Below, one piece after another: positions 61,373-64,000 of a stretch of 64,000 bases of DNA (positions within the stretch are counted from its first letter, which is position 1; every line of letters starts with the position of its first letter). The notes beneath the pieces were generated by a model. The model did not search any database and was not told the origin of the DNA. It saw nothing but the letters and a program-made list of their open reading frames with translations. The DNA lies in the NCBI RefSeq assembly GCF_023702065.1, contig NZ_QFDM01000002.1:1-64000 (forward strand), written 5' to 3'. This DNA is from Methanoculleus oceani (lineage in GTDB: Archaea; Halobacteriota; Methanomicrobia; Methanomicrobiales; Methanoculleaceae). The position numbers and the translations under genes were made by a program.

Positions 61373-63892
61373 TCACTCCTCAATCCCCCGGACGAAATGC
61401 CCGCCGGTGATGCCGCCGAGTGCCCGCCGTTTCACCTCGTCCTTGAGCGCCGAGAGAGTGCCGGGGTCCCGGTGACCCACGGCATCGATCCCCGCCCGGT
61501 AGAGGCGGGCCATATCCCCGGCGTAGCGCGGCCCCCGCCCCCGTGCGTCGATGGCGACGGCGTCGATGCCCATCCCGGCGATCCGGGGCAGGCGGTCGAT
61601 CAGGCAGGTCTCGACGGCGTTTGCGATGTAGGTCCTCCCCTCGCCGTCGCGCCGGACCGGGAAGACGCGGTTGTGCCCGTCCTGGAGGCCCAGGAACTCT
61701 TCCCCGGAGACCGCCGCCGCCAGCCGGTCCTCGGTCACCATCGCCTCGATGTTGCCCTGCACGAGCACCTCGAGTTCGGGGGTCTCCCCGACCGACTCCA
61801 CGAGCCGGGCCAGGTCGGCGCCCGGGAGTTCGGGGGATGCCGTGCACCGCAGGAAGAGCCCCGCCAGTTCCGCGACGGTGCGGTGGTTCCAGACGTTCAG
61901 CCCGGCGGCGCCATAAAGCCTCATGCGGGGTTCGGCCCGCCGCACCGCGTCCGCCGCGCCCATACCGCTCACCATCACCCCGCGGACGCCCGCCTCATAG
62001 AGCGACGGGAGGAGGGGAGTCGCAGCGTCGAGGAAGTTACGCCGGGTGATCGACGGCCATTTCCAGACAGGGTCCGCACCCCCCTCCCGGCAGACGGCGG
62101 CGGCCTCTTCCAGGATACCGGGGGTAGAAGACTCCAGGTAGACGGTCCGGGCCCCACCCCGGCCGGCGGCCTCCGCACCCTCGAGGGTATCGGTGTAGAC
62201 CGAGACCGACGGGAGCCGGGGTTCCCGGTGAGAACCTGCCGGGCGCTCCATCCCGGCAATCGCCGCATCGACCCGTTCGCGGGCCGCACGCACCGCATCC
62301 AGCCCCGGACGCCGTGCGGCGAGCACGGCCTCCTCGACTTTCTCTAAGAATGCTCGCCGGACCCGGTTCAACTCCCCGAGCGGCGCAAAGAGCCCGCCCG
62401 GGTAGCGGAGGTCCATCTTCCGGACCGTAAACGGCGTTCCCCCGGTCTTTGCAAGCTGCTCAGCGATCTGGTCCCGGGCAAGCGGCCGGCTCCTTGCCGG
62501 CTCCATCCGGAGGTCCGGCCGGTAGCGCACCCGGAGCGGTTTCCCGCCGGGGACGGGAACCGTCGCCTCCAGGCAGGGCGTGCCGTCCTCCCAGGCGACC
62601 GTCACGTCGATGGGCAACTGAGGAAGGGGCTTTTCCATGACCCGCTTTGCTCGCTCCTCGAGGTCGGCGCTCTTCGTCAGGAAGACCCGGGCGCCCTCTC
62701 CCACGGGCGCGGGGACCGAAAGTCGCACCATACCGTTGCGGACGGCGGGGGTGCCGCGGACGACCGCTCCCACGCCCTCGTCGGGGTCCTGTGTGCAGAA
62801 AGCCAGCCCGTCGCCGGAGCGGGGCGCGACGTCGCCGACGAGGCGCACGGTCGCCTCCTGCCGCCGCGGGTCGTAGCCAATGGCCGTGCCGAGCAGGACG
62901 CCCCGGTTGCCGGGCCGGTCGCGGGCCATGATATCGGGAGCGCCGAGGAGGTAGCCCTCCGTGAACTCCCGGTTGAACGCGAGCGCAAGGTCCCGCATAT
63001 CCTCCCGCGAGGGGGACCAGGCCTCCCCGGCGGCGATCGCGTCGAGGGCACGCCGGTAGATGCTCACCACGGTGGCGACGTACTCCGCCGAGCGCATCCT
63101 CCCCTCGATCTTGAGCGACGCCACCGGTGAACGCGCGAGGAGGTCGAGGCGTGGATATACACAGAGATCGCGTGTCGAAAGCAGGTAACGGTCCTCTCCG
63201 GGCACAACACGGAGGTCTTTTGGGCGCCCAAAATCGTCCTTCCCGGCGACCACGAGCAGGTAGGGTTTCCGGCACGGCTGGGCGCACATCCCGCGGTTCC
63301 CGCTCCGCCCCCCGATGACCGAGGAGAGGAGGCACTGGCCTGAGTAGCAATAGCAGAGCGCACCGTGGGCAAAAACCTCGATGCCGACTTGCCGTGCCTC
63401 CGCGTCCCCGGCGATCCCCTCGATCTCCGCGAGGGTGAGTTCCCGCGCCAGCACCACGCGGGAGAACCCCTCCCTTGCGGCCCGGGTCACACCTTCGCGG
63501 TTGTGAACCGTCATCTGGGTCGAGGCATGAAGGGGGAGGTCCGGGACCACCTCCCGGGCAAGCGACGCCACCCCGGCGTCCTGCACCAGGACGGCATCGA
63601 CCCCGGTCTCGTAGAGCCGGAGGAGGTAACGCGCCGCGTCGGGGAGTTCGGTGTCCCGGACAAGGGTGTTGACGGTGACATAGACCCTGACTCCCCGGAG
63701 GTGTGCATAATCGACGGCGGAGCGGAGTTCCTCGTCGGAGAAGTTCGCCGCGTAATGCCGGGCCCCAAACCGTCTCCCGGCTAGGTAGACGGCGTCGGCG
63801 CCGGCGGCGACTGCTGCGGCCAGGGCCTCCGGCGACCCGGCCGGCGCAAGCAGTTCCGGCGACCCGGATCCCTGGTGGTGTTCGTGCGGCAT
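61373..63892 (-). CDS. U32 peptidase-family protein with DUF3656 (RlhA-like)
   Basis: The 839-residue protein has the U32 N-terminal barrel (PELLAPAGSPEALAAAVAAG, ADAVYLAGRRFGARHYAANF) and the Cys cluster region (GALCYCYSGQCLLSS, CAQPCRKPYLL) that binds an iron-sulfur centre in RlhA/TrhP-type members. DUF3656 and a further U32 domain follow. Characterised relatives hydroxylate a cytidine in 23S rRNA or uridine in tRNA, so an RNA modification role is more likely than proteolysis. A TATA box at 63921-63928 gives a very short leader. Confidence 0.9.
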   Translation of the reverse strand: MPHEHHQGSGSPELLAPAGSPEALAAAVAAGADAVYLAGRRFGARHYAANFSDEELRSAVDYAHLRGVRVYVTVNTLVRDTELPDAARYLLRLYETGVDAVLVQDAGVASLAREVVPDLPLHASTQMTVHNREGVTRAAREGFSRVVLARELTLAEIEGIAGDAEARQVGIEVFAHGALCYCYSGQCLLSSVIGGRSGNRGMCAQPCRKPYLLVVAGKDDFGRPKDLRVVPGEDRYLLSTRDLCVYPRLDLLARSPVASLKIEGRMRSAEYVATVVSIYRRALDAIAAGEAWSPSREDMRDLALAFNREFTEGYLLGAPDIMARDRPGNRGVLLGTAIGYDPRRQEATVRLVGDVAPRSGDGLAFCTQDPDEGVGAVVRGTPAVRNGMVRLSVPAPVGEGARVFLTKSADLEERAKRVMEKPLPQLPIDVTVAWEDGTPCLEATVPVPGGKPLRVRYRPDLRMEPARSRPLARDQIAEQLAKTGGTPFTVRKMDLRYPGGLFAPLGELNRVRRAFLEKVEEAVLAARRPGLDAVRAARERVDAAIAGMERPAGSHREPRLPSVSVYTDTLEGAEAAGRGGARTVYLESSTPGILEEAAAVCREGGADPVWKWPSITRRNFLDAATPLLPSLYEAGVRGVMVSGMGAADAVRRAEPRMRLYGAAGLNVWNHRTVAELAGLFLRCTASPELPGADLARLVESVGETPELEVLVQGNIEAMVTEDRLAAAVSGEEFLGLQDGHNRVFPVRRDGEGRTYIANAVETCLIDRLPRIAGMGIDAVAIDARGRGPRYAGDMARLYRAGIDAVGHRDPGTLSALKDEVKRRALGGITGGHFVRGIEE

Positions 63893-63920
63893 CTGCTTCG
63901 TACCGTTCGTCCCGCCGGCC

Positions 63921-63928
63921 TATATACT
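63921..63928 (-). promoter_or_regulatory. TATA box for the U32-family gene
   Basis: The minus strand reads AGTATATA, centred 32 nt upstream of the ATG at 63892, giving a predicted leader of about 5 nt. Confidence 0.6.
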
Positions 63929-64000
63929 CCACCCAGGTGAAAGCGGGTATCTTTTTGGGAGAGAGAGTGATGTGAAGAGGAGGCCTGGAGTATGGATTGT

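Overview
The window is archaeal chromosomal DNA from a GC-rich methanogen, most likely Methanomicrobiales and Methanoculleus-like (organism name is inference). The evidence is a TATA-binding protein, aIF1A, MCM helicase, two RFC small subunits, NMD3, archaeosine synthase plus archaeal TGT, an archaeal-type RNase P RNA, the archaeal pantoate kinase/phosphopantothenate synthetase pair, MptD of methanopterin synthesis, and TATA boxes about 27 nt upstream of leaderless starts.

Layout. 0-8.6 kb is accessory: a membrane protein, an orphan type IV pilin, an AT-richer HicBA module, two HepT-MntA modules, a duplicated zinc-ribbon protein, an Lrp regulator, ThiD and an AIR-synthase-like protein. 8.6-10.6 kb carries a secreted serpin beside a membrane-anchored winged-helix regulator. 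10.7-21.7 kb is a compact minus-strand run with many 4-bp or longer overlaps: RFC small subunit, MCM, MptD, TatD-like, DUF424, NMD3, Trm5/Taw2, CoaBC, pantoate kinase, phosphopantothenate synthetase, a second RFC-like ATPase and a methyltransferase. Divergent from it (21.9-26.1 kb) are an RPA-associated OB-fold protein, a phosphoesterase and an Lhr helicase, so this is a replication/repair and CoA-synthesis island.

26.7-34.3 kb holds TBP, an acyl-CoA synthetase, tRNA-Leu(CAG), an RRM protein, aIF1A with an apparent CTG start, a proteasome-like DUF2121 protein, a HAMP-only membrane protein with a roadblock-type partner, DUF2795 proteins and a KGG-repeat protein. 34.4-45.7 kb is a complete glycogen cluster on the minus strand: GH57-like protein, GT4 synthase, branching enzyme, GH57/DUF3536, 4-alpha-glucanotransferase and phosphorylase. 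46-53.3 kb has a bacterial-type PLP amino-acid decarboxylase, an MFS exporter and an NfnAB pair. 53.9-64 kb has ArcS-TgtA-AMMECR1, an archaellin-like protein, RNase P RNA, an XRE-CBS regulator, triosephosphate isomerase and a U32 peptidase-family protein.

The most novel signal is non-coding. Six copies of a GC-rich repeat, some with terminal inverted repeats up to about 26 bp, occupy six intergenic gaps. Several contain or adjoin chains of short hairpins in which the linkers (GGAGCTTGAG, TGCGAC) are constant while the stem sequences change and stay paired.
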